Source of the DNA: Elephas maximus indicus
Taxonomy: Eukaryota; Chordata; Mammalia; Proboscidea; Elephantidae
Direction of reading: 5' to 3'
DNA: 64,000 nucleotides
Assembly (NCBI RefSeq): GCF_024166365.1
Contig: NC_064830.1
Coordinates: forward strand, 84,996,721 to 85,060,720
Part shown: positions 43,515 to 55,185 of the stretch, piece by piece
How positions within the stretch are numbered: position 1 is the first letter of the stretch
How the letters are laid out: each line of letters opens with the position of its first letter
Notes under the pieces: model-generated
Databases searched by the model: none
Seen by the model: only the letters and a program-made list of their open reading frames with translations
What the model was told of the DNA's origin: nothing
Position numbers and translations under genes: made by a program

Positions 43515-46275
43515 CCTTTTTTTTTGTTGTTTTTAATTTTATTGTGCTTGAGGTGAAAGTTTACAGTGTAAGTTAGTTTCTCATTCAAAAATGTATACAC
43601 AAATTGTTCTGTGACACTGGTTGCCATCCCTGCAATGTGTCAGCACTCTCCCACTTTCCATCCTGGGTTCCCCGAGTCCATTCTTGAAATTTTCCTGTCC
43701 CTTCCTGCCTTCTTTTTTTGCTTTTGAGCAGGTATCACCCATTTGGTTTCTTATACTTGATTGAACTAAGAAGCGTGTTTCTCATGTGTGTTACTGTTTG
43801 TTTTACAGGCCTGTTTAATCTTTGGATGAAAGGTGGACTTCAGGAGTGGTGTCAGTTCTGAGTTAGTGGAGTTTCTGGGGGACATAGTCTCAGGGGTTCC
43901 TCCAGTCTCTGTCAGACCAGTAAGTCTGGTCCTTTTTTGTGAATATGAATTTTGTTCTGCATTTTCCTCCCACTCTGTCCAGCACCCTCTACCGTGATCC
44001 CTGTCAGAGCGGTCAGTGGTAGCCGGGCACCATCTGGTTCTTCTGAGCTCGGGCTGGTGGAGGTTGTGGGTCATGTGGTTCATTAGCCCTTTGGACTAGT
44101 ATTTTCCTTATGTTTTTCATTTTCTTCATTCTCCTTTGCTCCAGAGGGGATGGGACTAATAGATGTATCTTATGTGGCTGCTTGCAAGCTTTTAAGACCC
44201 CAGATGCTACTCACCGAAGTAGGGTGTAGAACATTTTCTTTATGAACCATGTTATGCCAATTAACATAATGTCCCCCAACACCATGGTCCCCAGCCCTCA
44301 GCCCCAGAAGCTCAGTCCCTCAAGGTATTCGAATGTGTCTAGGAAGCTTCTATGACTTTGCCTTCATCAAGTTGTGCTGACTTCCCCGTATTGTGTGTTG
44401 TCTTTCCCTTCACCAAGCTAAAACTTGTCTCCTATTGGGTTAGTGATTTCCCCTCCCCAACCCTCCCCTTCCTATTAACCATCCAAAGTTTTTTCTTTTT
44501 TCCTTGTGTTTAAACCTTTTCTTGAGTTTTTGTAATAGTGGATTCATCCAATATTTGTCCTTTCGTGATTTACTGGTTTCACTCAGCATAATGCTCTCCA
44601 CATTCATCTTTCATGTTGTGAGATATTTCAAGGATTCTTCATTGTTCTTTATCTTCATGTCGTATTCCACTGTGTGTGTGTACCATAATTGCTTTATTCA
44701 TTCATCTGCTGATGGGCACTTAGGTTGTTTCCCTCTTTTTGCTATTGTAAGGCTGCAATGAACATGGATGTACAAATGTCTATTCATGTGACAGCTCTTA
44801 TTTCTCTAGGATGTATCCCTAGGAGTGGGATGACTGGGTCATATGGTATTTCTATTTCTAGCTTTTTAAGGAGGCACCATATCGTTTTCCATAGTGGTTG
44901 TACCATTTTACATTCCCACCAGCAGTACGTGAGAGTTCCAATCTCCCCATAACCTCTCCAGTGTCTTTTTTTTTTTTTTTTTGATGAGTGCCAGTAATGT
45001 AGGGGTATGATGATACCTCATTGTGGTTTTGATATGAATTTCTCTAATGGCTAATGGTCATGAGCATTTTCTCGTGTGTCCATTAACCGTCGGAGTATCT
45101 TCTTTGGTGAATTGTCTGTTCAGGTCCTTTGCCAATTTTTTTAATTGTATTGTTTGTCTTTTTGTTATTGGGGTATTGAAGTATTCTATAGATTTCAGAG
45201 ATTAGATCTTTGTCAGATATGTCATAACCAAAATTTTTTTCCCAGTCGGTAGGTTCTCTTTTTATTCTTTTGGTGAAGTCTTTTGATGAGCATAGGTGTT
45301 TAATTTTCACGAGCTCCCGGTTATCTAGTTTATCTCCTGGTGTTTATGCATTGTTAGCTATGGTTTGTATTGTATTTATGCCACGTATTAGGGCCCCTAG
45401 CATTGCCCCTATTTTTCCTTTCATGATCTTTATTGTTTTGTGTTTTATATTTAAGTCTTTGGTCCATATTTGGGTCCTGTTTCATTTTTTTACAGATGAA
45501 CATCCAGTTTTGCAGGCACCATTTGTTAAAATATTTTTCCCATTTAATGGACTTTGGTCCTTTGTCAAAGATCAGCTGACCATAAATGGATAGATTTACA
45601 TCTGAATTCTTGATTCTGTTCCATTGGTCTATGTGTCTATTTTTGTACCAGTGCCAGCCTGTTTTGACTACCATGGCTGTATAGTAGGTTCTGAGGTCAG
45701 GTAGTGTGAGGCCTCCTACTTTGTTCTTTCTCTTCAATAATGCTGTGCTTATCCAGGGCCTCTTTTCTTTCCATATAAAGTTGGTGATTAGTTTTTCCAT
45801 CTCATTAAAGAATGCCATTGGCATTTGGATTGGAATTGCATTATATCTGGAGATTGCTTTGGGTAGAATCAATATTTTCACAACATTGAGTCTTCCTATC
45901 CATGAGCATGGTATGTTTTTCTTTTTATCTAGGTGTCTTTTAGTTTCTTGCAGTAATGTTTTATAGTTTCCTTTGTATAGGACTTTTACATCCCTGGTTA
46001 GATTAATTCCTAAGTATTTTATCTTTTTAGGGGCTATTATAAATAGTGTTTTCCTGATTTCCTTTCCAAAGTTCTTTTTGTTGGCATATAGGACACCAAC
46101 TGATTTTTGTACGTTGATCTTTTATACTGCTACTCTGCTGAATCTTTCTATTAGTTCCAGTAGTTTTCTTGTGGGATCTTTGGGCTTATCTGCATATAGC
46201 ATTATATCATCTGCAAACAGGGATCATTTTACTTCTTGCTTTCCAATTTGCATGCCCTTTTTTTTTTTCTTACCT
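43515..46275 (-). mobile_element. Antisense L1, 3' UTR and ORF2 C-terminal part
   Basis: A T-rich left end is followed by a long 3' UTR region (about 43530-45080) and antisense ORF2 up to about 46270. The ORF2 portion is less decayed than in the L1 at 10125. The element is 5' truncated. The open frames on the opposite strand are shadows. Confidence 0.88.
45354..45881 (-). pseudogene. L1 ORF2p C-terminal fragment
   Basis: A 175-residue frame with ORF2p C-terminal features: MKILILPKAISRYNAIPIQ, MAFFNEMEKLITNFIWKEKRPW, KVGGLTLPDLRTYYTAM, WHWYKNRHIDQWNRI and a GPKSIKWEKYFNKWC segment. These lie after the reverse-transcriptase domain and before the Cys-rich end. The endonuclease and catalytic parts are absent. 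Confidence 0.88.
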
Positions 46276-46805
46276 TATTGTAGATTCAGGATTTAACCAA
46301 ACTTTGAAGACAGAGCCCAGACACCTTCATCCATGCAATACAACTGGCCTCAAGATGTAATTCACTTGGTCATTGATTCCAGTGACCAGAGGATTGTCAG
46401 TAAAACCACCTGCTGTCACCCAGATTTGTGTGGGAGGAAGTTTTGGTCAAGCCGGCTTCTAGGGGATTCCATTCCACTCGAATAATCTCCAAGTAACTTA
46501 AAGTCACAACCCAAACTTTGACCTTTCTGCCATAGGTGGCCTGCTGTTAAACCGTTTAGTGATTAACTTAAATAGAGTCCTTGCTGATTCATTAACAATC
46601 CGCTATGTACTAACGGACAAGGTTTATTGAGATACAAAATAGTTTTCCCACACAGCCCCTCTTGCTATAGATGGGCTCTCCAGAGACAGTTCAGTTTCAT
46701 CAGAACATACCTTTCAACACACCTTACATGGCTATAGGTTTAGATAGAACACTTAAAAGAGTTTCCCCAGATGCACAGGCTCCTACCAAGTTGGCCTTAG
46801 AGGAG
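46276..46805. other. Unassigned intergenic stretch
   Basis: The sequence between the L1 and the antisense LTR shows no gene. It could be ancient transposon, but I recognise no family. Confidence 0.4.
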
Positions 46806-47323
46806 TTATCTTAGTTGTCTAGTGCTCCTATAACAGAAATACCACAAATGGATGGTTTAACAAAGAAGAACTTATTCTCTCACAGTCTAGGAGGCTAGAA
46901 GTCCAAATTCAGAGTGCCAGCTCCCAGGGAAAGCTTCCTCTCTGTTGGTTCTGGGGGAAAGTCCTTGTCATCAGCCTTCTCCTGGTTTAGGAGCTTCTTA
47001 CCACGGGGCCCTGGGTCCAAAGGATATACTTGCTCTTGGCTCTTCTTGCTTGGTGGTAATGAAGTCCCTCTCCCCTGCTCAATTCTCTCTTTTATATCTC
47101 AAAAGAGACTGACTCAAAATACAACCAAATCCTATAGGTTGAGTGCTGCCTCATTAACACAGCTGCCTTTGATCCTGCCTCGTTAATATCATAGAAGTTA
47201 GGATGTACAACATATAGAATAATCGTATCAGATCACAAAATGGTGGACAACCATGCCATATTGGGAATCATGGCCTAACCAAGTCGACACATATTTTGGG
47301 GGGACACAATTCAATCTATAACA
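46806..47323 (-). mobile_element. MaLR-like solo LTR, antisense
   Basis: The same family as at 42396 in reverse: CTTAGTTGTCTAGTGCTCC on the left, CTGATTCTCTC-like promoter-side sequence, and TTTGGGGGGACACAATTCAATC on the right. The TG end at the left is mutated. Confidence 0.82.
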
Positions 47324-48264
47324 GCAATGGTTCTCAAACTTTTTGGTATTGGGACCCCTTTACACTCAAGGTCCCCAAAAAATCTTTTGTTTATGTGGGT
47401 TATCATTATAGATATTTACCATATTAGAAATTTAAATTAAGAAAAACTTTAAAAATCTTTATTTACTAATTTGTGTTAAAATAACCATAATAAGTCCATA
47501 GATGTTAACATAAATAACATGGTTTTTTTCTAATGAAAAATAATAATACCAAAAGGTTTAGTGAGAAGCGTGGCACTGCTGTAGACATTTACAAATCTCT
47601 TTGATGTCTGGCTTAATAGAAGACAGCTGGGTTCTCACATCTTCTCTGCATTCAGTCTGTTGAGATATCACATGTCCCGTAGCCTCTGGAAAACTTCATT
47701 GTACACTTGTGAGAGAATGAGAGGGGGAGAAAAAAGGACATCTTAACATCATGAAGAACTTGAATGTATTATCTCTTTGGATCTTCATGATAAAATAGGT
47801 AGGTACTATTATTATTGGCATCCCCTTTAGCAGGTGAGAAAACCGAGCCTCGGAGCTCCAAGTCATATATACAAAGACACAAGGCTAGGAGCTGCAAAGC
47901 CAGAACAGGGCTCCGGGTCTGTCTAACTCCCATCTCTGGGTTCTTAAGCCCTACACCATACTGGAGCTGCTGCAGACGAAAGGCCACCCAGGTTTGTGAG
48001 ACGCCTACTCTGAGTGAGCTGGGAATAAACAAAACCAAGAAAAGAGGAGGAAAAATGTAGTTTTCCCTCTTTGAAGCCATCACAAAGAGAAAGAATAGGC
48101 TTAAAATCCTCAGAGGTAACTAAATGCCAGGCAGACAGCTCACAGTTAACTTGGGGGTTGTGTTTGAAGGGGGAGGGAGGAGGGCACCATGTTTACTGAG
48201 TACCCACTTCATGCCAGGTGCTTCACCTGCAGCAACTTATTTAATCCTCACCAATACCTACAGG
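47324..48264. other. Intergenic stretch with hAT and MIR fragments
   Basis: AATGGTTCTCAAACTTTTTGG at 47328 is a hAT-like end. An antisense MIR-style block lies at about 47785-47960 (CCCTTTAGCAGGTGAGAAAACC, CAAGGCTAGGAGCTGC). The rest is unassigned. Confidence 0.5.
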
Positions 48265-48478
48265 GAGTCCCTGGGCAGTGTAAATTGTTAATGAGCTTGG
48301 CTGCTCACCAAAAGGTTGGCAATGTGGATCCACCCAGAGATACCTCAGAAGAAAGGCCTGGCCATCTACTTCTGAAAAATTAGCCACTGAAAAGTCTATG
48401 GAACACAGTTCTACTCTGACACACATGGGGCCATCATGAGTTGAAATCGACTTGAAGGCAACTGGTTGGTTCTTTTCA
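48265..48478 (+). mobile_element. AfroSINE copy (long form)
   Basis: GGAGTCCCTGGGCAGTG head, AGAAAGGCCTGGCCATCTAC middle, CATGAGTTGAAATCGACTTG tail. Confidence 0.92.
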
Positions 48479-49099
48479 ATACCCTACAGATATTCTTTCA
48501 CGCAGGAGGAAATTAAATGCTCAGAAAGCCTTTCCCAAGGTCCCACCGCTACTAAGTCAAAAATGTATCTGTCTTACCCCAAAGTGGAGGCTCTCTCTCT
48601 CACACCTGCCTGCTGGGTAGAAAAGCTGATCTAGTTCAGCATTCAGGGTTTGTCCTTTCAGTTGTTACAATAAATAGCAATATTTGGGGGTATGTGTGTG
48701 GGTGGGTGAGGTGTGTTTTTAAAAGGCTGTGGAAAATTCACAAAGAAAGTCACTACCTGGAGTAGGGTTCAGCCTGGCGGTCCAGACAAGGGAGAGTGCC
48801 AACTGGAGTTAGAGTTACTGACAGCCACACGCATACCTTTACATGATGTTTTTAAAGTTTCTGTCAATTTTGAATGATTTGCCAATGCATGTAAATCAGG
48901 AGAGCTCACAGAGAAACCAGACTTTGGGGTTTCTCATGAAAAATCAGGTGCTTTGGTGACATGGGACTCACATTTTCATGTGGTGACAATGGGCTGAAAC
49001 GAAACCCTAGGAGGTGCCAGCTGGGCAAGGACAACAGTCATCACCAATGCAGTCACAGTAACTGTATTTGCTGAACTAACTCATTGTTCACACCTTCTC

Positions 49100-50119
49100 A
49101 CCTATTATTCTTAGGTGTGGTTTACATACAAAAATGCACAAATCTCAAGCATTCCATTCAACGGGTTTTAACAACTGTATTTTGTTATCCTTAGCTGTTG
49201 TGGAGTCGGTTCCCATGTACAACAAAACAAAACGTTGCCATGTCCTGCACCATCTTCATAATTGGTTGGTATGCTCGAGTCCATTGCTGCGGCCACTGTG
49301 TATTTTTTGAGTGCCTTCCAACCTAGGGGGCTGGTCTTCCAGCACTATATCAAAGAATATTCTCTTGTGATCCATAAGGTTTTCAGTGGCTAATTTTCGG
49401 AAGTATATCATCAGCTCCTTCTTCCTAGTCTGCCTTAGTCTGGAAGCTCCACTGAAACCTGTCCATCATGGGCGATCTTGCTGGTATTTGAAATACCAAT
49501 GCCATAGCTTCCTGCATCACAGCAACATGCAAGCCACCACAGTAAGACAAACTGACAGGGCCACCACAGTATGACAAACTGACTGACAGGCGGTGGAACA
49601 ATTGTATACACCCATATGATTTACCGCCTAAGTCAAGATATGGAAATTTCCATCACCTGAAAATGCCCTTGGGCCCCTTCCCAGTCAGTTCCTATCTCCT
49701 ACTTTAGATTACCACTCTCTGACACTTTTATTGTTCTTGAACTTCATACAAATGGAATCATAAAGTATGTACTCTCACATCTGGCTTTTTTTGCTCAGCA
49801 TGGCATTTCTGAGATTCAGCCAAGGCATTGCGAGTATCAGGCATTTATCACCTTTTTATTGCTCAGTAGAATTCCATGGTGTATGAAAGCACCACTGTCT
49901 GTTTATCCATTCACCTGTTGACGGACATTTGGGTTTTTTCCACTATTTTCAATAAGGTTTCAATGAACATTTGTGTACAAGTCTTTTTTTCATTTTGCTT
50001 GATAATTACCTAGGAGAGGAATTGCCGGCTCATAGGTTAACTTTGTAAGAAACTTCCAAATAGTCCTCCAAAGTGAATGTGTCATCGTGCTCTCCTATTC
50101 TTTACAGCACCAAGGGCGG
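49100..50119 (-). mobile_element. Old antisense L1 3' region, interrupted
   Basis: TGTGGTTTACATACAAAAATGC and CATTCCATTCAACGGG (to 49186) continue after the RTE insertion with GTATACACCCATATGATTTAC, AACTTCATACAAATGGAATC, CTGTTTATCCATTCACC and ATTGCCGGCTCATAGG, the usual order of an old L1 read in reverse. Confidence 0.75.
49187..49585 (-). mobile_element. Internally deleted RTE-type element
   Basis: On the minus strand it begins with direct repeats of GTCAGTTTGTC-TACTGTGGTGG, continues ATTTCAAATACCAGCAAGATC and GGAGCTTCCAGACTAAGGC, and ends GATGGTGCAGGACATGG with GGGAACCGACTCC. The end matches the RTE LINE 3' end at about 56907-56970. I recall the first part as the 5' region of afrotherian RTE elements, so this looks like 5' and 3' ends joined without the coding region. 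It interrupts an old antisense L1 that continues from 49586. Confidence 0.65.
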
Positions 50120-50688
50120 TGTCTTAGATCTCTGGTGTTGCTGCAACAGAAATACCACAAGTGGATAGCTTTGGCAAAGACAATTTTATTCTCTCACAGT
50201 TTAGGAGGCTAGTAGTCCAAATTCAGGGCACCAGCTCTAGGGGAAGCCTTTCTCTGTCGACTCTGGGGGGAAGATCCTTGTCATCAATCTTTCACTGGTC
50301 TAGGAACTTCTCAGCAGAGAGACCCCAGGTCCAAAGGATGCGCTCTGCTCCCGGCACTTCTTTCTGGGTGGCGTGAGGTTCCTATCTCTCTACTCACTTC
50401 TCTCTCCTTTTATCTCTTGTAAGATAAAAGGTGATGCAGGGCACACTCCAGGGAAACTCCCCTTATGTCATATCAGGGCTGTGACCTGAGTAAGCGTGTT
50501 GCATCCCACCCTAATCCTCCTTAACATAAACGAATCTTGCCTCATTAACCACAGGCAGAGATTAGGATTTACAAAACATAGGAAAATTACATCAGGATCA
50601 CAAAATGGAGAACAACTACACAATACTGGGAATCATGGCCTAGTCAAGTTGACACATATCTTTGGGGGACACTACTCAATCCGTAACA
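50120..50688 (-). mobile_element. MaLR-like solo LTR, antisense
   Basis: The same family as at 42396 in reverse: TGTCTTAGATCTCTGGTG on the left, TTTTATCTCTTGTAAGATAAAAGG in the middle, and GACACTACTCAATCCGTAACA on the right. TG...CA ends are kept. Confidence 0.85.
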
Positions 50689-51269
50689 GGAGGGTAAAAC
50701 CCAAAAAGCCTGACAATCAGAGAAGGTGTCAGAGATGACGAGCCAGTAGGCAGTGAGCCACATCCAGCCCTCACAGATTAATAGTTACAAGGCTTTATAC
50801 AAAATTCTGGACTTCCTACTTTTGTAGAACAATCAGAAGTTATGATTGGCCTCTTCACTGGGTACATGTGCTCTCCAGTTGGCCACAGCCCCACCTGGCC
50901 CTCTTCACTCATTTACATGCCTCCTTTATAGGCAGCGTGGCCCTGGAGCATAGCCAAGGCCCCCAGATGTGCCCCCAAAAGTCAGGACTGGATCCCAGTT
51001 GGATGAAGCAATGTACCTCCTGTGGTACCCCACTGCCTTTGCTGTTGTTATGGCCTCTGGCTACAATCAATGTCTGAGGCCGTCCATTCCCTGGCCCTCT
51101 GTCTCTGTCCCCTTCTCCAGTCCCAGTTGTTGCTTCTGTACATCTGTCCCTTGGGCAGACTTCTGTCCTGTAGGGCCCCATGATGCAAAGTCAGTCCAAC
51201 CTCCAGGTCTTTGGTCATCCAGGCCACCCTCTGTCCAGACCAATCCTGGTGCATCTCTAAACCTTGCCC

Positions 51270-51390
51270 ACTGCTTCTGTTAAGAGGCCGGGCTCTGGAA
51301 CTAAATGGCCAGGGTTCAAATCCTGGCTCTGCCGCTTACTAGCTGGGTAACCTTGGGCATGTCACTACCTCTGTCTCCTCATCAGTGAAA
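51270..51390 (+). repeat. MIR SINE fragment
   Basis: GGGCTCTGGAACTAAATGGCC, TTCAAATCCTGGCTCTGCC, TTACTAGCTGGGTAACCTTGG and CTCCTCATC in MIR order. Confidence 0.85.
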
Positions 51391-51429
51391 AAAAAAAATT
51401 TTTTGGGGGGGGACCCAATAATAGCACCT

Positions 51430-51840
51430 ATCTTTTATTATTGTTATTATTGTGGTTGTAAAAAGTATGTATAACACAACATTTGCCAATTCAACATTTT
51501 TTACATATACAATTCAGTGGCACCTGGTGGCGCAGTGGTTAAGAGTTCAGGCTGCTAACCAAAAGGTGAGCAGTTCAAATCCGCCAGCCACTCCTTGGAA
51601 ACCCTATGTGGCAGTTCTACTCTATCCTATGGCGTGCTATGAATTAGACTCGACTTGACGACAATGGGTTTGGGTTTTTTTTGTAATTACATTGATGACA
51701 TTGTACAACCATCGCCAGTGTCCTTTGTCAGGTTTTCCATCACCACAAACAGAAACTCAGTGCTGTCTAAACAATGTTTTTCCCTTACCCCCTCCCTCTT
51801 GGCCCTGATAATCACTAATAAACTTTGGAATAGAACCTAG
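51430..51840 (-). mobile_element. Old antisense L1 3' end with an AfroSINE inside
   Basis: AACATTTGCCAATTCAACA before the SINE and GTACAACCATCGCCAGTG, TTTGTCAGGTTTTCCATC after it are an old L1 3' UTR in reverse. Confidence 0.65.
51519..51685 (+). mobile_element. AfroSINE copy in L1
   Basis: CACCTGGTGGCGCAGTGGTTAAG head, GTGAGCAGTTCAAATCCGCC box, GAATTAGACTCGACTTGACG tail, ending GGGTTTTTTTTG. This is the short form, well kept. Confidence 0.95.
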
Positions 51841-51929
51841 TGAGTAAACACCTATACTAAGCATTGTAAAAATATTCATCGTCGCTCTTGTTTCTGAACC
51901 ACTCTGTGCCAGGAAGACAGAAACCAAAA

Positions 51930-52152
51930 ACCAAGCCAGTTGCCATCAAGTTCACTCCAACTCATGGACCCCTTTTGTGCAGGGTGACCTGGTTTTTGCA
52001 GAGTAGAACTGCTCCACAGAGTTTTCAATGACTGTGACCTTTTGGAAGTAGATGCCCAGGCATTTCTTCCAAGGCACCTCTAGGTGGTTTCCAACTGCCA
52101 ACTTTTCGGTTAGTAGCCAAGTGCTTAACTGTTTGTGCCACCCAGGGGCTGC
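51930..52152 (-). mobile_element. AfroSINE copy (long form)
   Basis: CCAGTTGCCATCAAGTTCACTCC tail, GGAAGTAGATGCCCAGGC middle, GTTTGTGCCACCCAGGGGC head. Confidence 0.93.
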
Positions 52153-52379
52153 CAAACTCAGGACTCCCAGGGCCTGGGCAGGCACAGTAGAGAAGGGAGT
52201 GGGCTGGAAGGCTCTGTCTGCGTCAGCTGGACTCAGCTCCAGCCAATGGCTCTCCCATGGTAGTGTGGGCTGGGTGTAGCCAGATCTTCTGACTGTTCTA
52301 GAAAAGTGGGAAATATAGAATTTTGTTTAAGGTCTCTTGCTTTTCAAACGCTAGTAACTATTAAAAAAAATTTTTTTTT

Positions 52380-53350
52380 TTTTAATGTTCAGAGTGTCTC
52401 ACAAAAGCCTTCCACTGTACCCACTGTTTTTCCCGGTGGGACCAGATGTGGTCCCTGACCACACATGGCTTGGTCTCTCCTGACAATTTCTCTGGGCTGT
52501 GGATCCCCCATCTGTACCCTGTCTCGGTCTGAAGTGCACGGAAAAGGGGCCGACCCAGCAGTGGCCGTAGTTACTGTGCCGCTGCAGTGGCGAGGCTGTT
52601 GTTCTAAGTGCCCTCCTGGGACTTCCCCTTTATCCCCTGCCTCCCCCGCCAGCATCCCCCCCGCCTTCCTCCAGCTCTTCCCAAGCCTGCCCGTCCCCAG
52701 CGTGGAGGCAGGACAGTGGCAGAGTGGGTGAGTGAAGCAGGACGGTGCCAGGGCTCCAGCCTCTCCCCAGTCTTCCCTACCATGGGGCCCCACCAGGTGA
52801 GGGCCCTGCCGGAGGCAGTGTGGGCAGAACCCAGGGCCTGCTGCCTTCCCTGAAGGACCCTGGGCAGGAGCCAGGGGCAGGAGCCTGCCCAGAGTTCAAG
52901 GGTTCCAGGCTGGCCCTCGGGAATCATTCATGCTTCCTTTAACCCCTGCTGCAGCTGAGGCTGGAGTTTGGAGTTTGACCTGTGTGAAGGCTCTGTCAGC
53001 CGCAGGCGACACAGGAAGGAGGGTCAGCACTGTCTTCTCGAGCTCTCGGACGAGAGAGGAGCCCAGGTGCCTCTCTTCTCTCAGCCATCTCAGCCTCCTT
53101 CTGCCTCAGAAGCCACCGACAGGGGCAGGTGAGCCCCGCATCCAGAGTAAGGTAAGACACACCCCGTCCCAGAACTGACATCCCTCTCCAAGCTGCGAGA
53201 CAGGCTGGCAGAGAGACCTCCAGCTATGAAGCATAGGACCACCACTCCTCTCTGTGGAGAAGGCTATCACATCCCTAGCAAAGGACATGTTTGGGGGGAT
53301 AGACATTGTGTCATGAAGCTGGAAGCCAGTAGCACCAGGCGTGGGTCCTT
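52380..53350. other. GC-rich intergenic stretch; possible untranslated exon of SLC5A11
   Basis: GC-rich unique-looking sequence with many overlapping frames on both strands, none with a recognisable protein. CAGAGTAAG|GTAAGAC at about 53152 resembles a splice donor. It lies 8 kb upstream of the SLC5A11 coding start and in the right orientation, but this is only positional. A MIR-like piece follows at 53360-53600. Confidence 0.25.
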
Positions 53351-54126
53351 GGTCTTCCACTGACCAAGCTCAGGGACGCTGGGACAGTCAGTCACTTTAC
53401 CTCCCTGAGCCTTAGGTTCCTTATCTGGCAAATGGGGCTGTGAATCCCAGCCCAGCCCACAGGTATGGCGTGCTCACAAGGACCAAGTAAGATAATGCAG
53501 GTGGAAATAGCAACGGTAACAGCAATAGCTGGAGGACTGTGTTATGCTGCGGCCGCTACTAACAAGGCAAATGTTAGTTCTCCCGGTACATGGTGGCCGT
53601 GTGCCAAGAGCGTCACAAACAGGATCTGGTCTAACTCACGCAATAACCCAGTAGGCTCAGCCATCCCGAAGTGATAGCCAGAGACACAGAGACAGTAATC
53701 AACTTGCCCGAGGTCACACAGAGAGCAAGTGGCAAAGCTGGGACTCCAACTCAGGTAGTCCAGCTCCCACGCCCACGTGTTTATCCACAATACCAGGGGT
53801 TCTCAGATGGTGTTCTGTGCAATATTTCTGGGGAAGGGTGTCCTGGGGCCTGGACTTTGAGGAATGCTGCACCCCTGCATTTGTGGGGTCAAAATGTGCA
53901 AAGGCATATAGGAAAGGTTCTGAAATTCCTGCATATGTTTGTTATACAAGTGCTTACTGATTGCCGGCTTTGGGCCAAATGCCAGAGACACAATGTGAGT
54001 AAGATAAATGCTGTCCCTGCCTTCATGGAGACAGGCACTAGTGAAGAGAATTGTACACATTAAATGTCACACTAGACTAAACTGCAATGAGAAGTTGTGT
54101 TTGTGAAGAGTGAACAACTAAGGAAC

Positions 54127-54586
54127 TGTTGTGGATTGGATTGTGTCCCCCCAAATATGTGTCAACTTGGTGAGGCCATGATTCCCAGTATTGTGTGATT
54201 GTTCACTATTTTGTCATCTGATGTGATTTTCCTAAACGGGATTAGCAGCAGTTGTATTAATGAGGCAGGACTCAATCCAGAAGGTTGAGTCAATCTATTT
54301 TGAGATATAAAAAAGAGAAGGGAGCAGAGAGACTGGGGGACAACACACCTCCAAGAAACTAGAGCCAGGAGAAGAGCTCACCTTTTGGACCCAGGGGTCC
54401 CTGGGCTGAGAAGCTCCTTGACCAGGGGAAGATCAACGACAAGGACCTTCCTCCAGAGCCGACAGAGAGACAAAGCTGGCACCCTGAATTCAGCCTCCTA
54501 GACTCTGAGAATAAATTTCTGTTTGTTAAAGCCATCCACTTGTATTTTTGTTATTTTTGTTTTAGCAGCACTAGGTAACTAAGGCA
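54127..54586 (+). mobile_element. MaLR-like solo LTR, sense
   Basis: It runs from TGTTGTGGATTGGATTGTGTC to CTAGGTAACTAAGGCA. CTGAGAATAAATTTCTG contains an intact AATAAA. It is shorter than the 42396 copy and has GAGATATAAAAAAGAG, a possible TATA box. Confidence 0.85.
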
Positions 54587-54589
54587 GGG

Positions 54590-54850
54590 ACCCAATTTAG
54601 ATTGAAGCTAAGAGAAGACTCCTTTGGGGATTTGACAGTAGGCAGGCATTTAAAGGATGAGTAGGAGTTCATCCAGCAAAGAGCACAGGGAGGAGCATTA
54701 CAGGCAGAAGGAACAGATTGGCAAAGACTCTGAGCCCAAGAATAGCATTCATGGAATAGAAAGAAGTGTGAAATGAGGCTGGGGAGTATCACAGAGCAAA
54801 CAGGCACTGAGTGTTTTGAGCAGTAAAATGCGCTGATCTATGTTCAAAGA
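54590..54850 (+). repeat. L2-like LINE fragment
   Basis: GGAGGAGCATTACAGGCAGAAGG, AACAGATTGGCAAAGACTC and GTGTTTTGAGCAGTAAAATG resemble an L2 3' region. Confidence 0.6.
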
Positions 54851-55099
54851 TCTCTTGGGCTTCTGTACGGGGAGTGGATTAGAAGGAAGCAAAAGTGGCA
54901 TTGGGGAGGCAAGAGGGGACGTTCTTGCTCTAGACAGAGGGATGGTGGCTTGGTTGAGGGCGATAGAAGGAAAGATGAAAATGGGTGGTAAAGGTCTACT
55001 TTGGAAGCAGAATAGAATGGAATTGGGGATGAAAAGATTCTGGGGGTTGAGAAAGAGATGCTGCATTCTTCGAGGGTATGTTTGCTTGCCATGGCACCC

Positions 55100-55185
55100 T
55101 TGGTGCTTAGACGGAGTGCCTGGCACAGAGTAGGTGCTCACAGACCACTTGCTGAATGAATGAATGAATGAATGAATGAATGTCT
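55100..55185 (+). repeat. MIR tail and (GAAT)n microsatellite
   Basis: GGAGTGCCTGGCACAGAGTAGGTGCTCACAG is a MIR 3' end, followed by GCTGAATGAATGAATGAATG. The microsatellite likely grew from the MIR tail. Confidence 0.85.

Noticed and set aside
52380..53360. Protein gene in the GC-rich stretch (frames up to 134 codons on both strands)
   Set aside because: The frames overlap on opposite strands and show no familiar domain. GC content alone explains them.
42396..54586. Intact endogenous retrovirus between LTR copies
   Set aside because: No gag, pol or env sequence lies between the LTRs, orientations are mixed, and L1 and other repeats fill the gaps.
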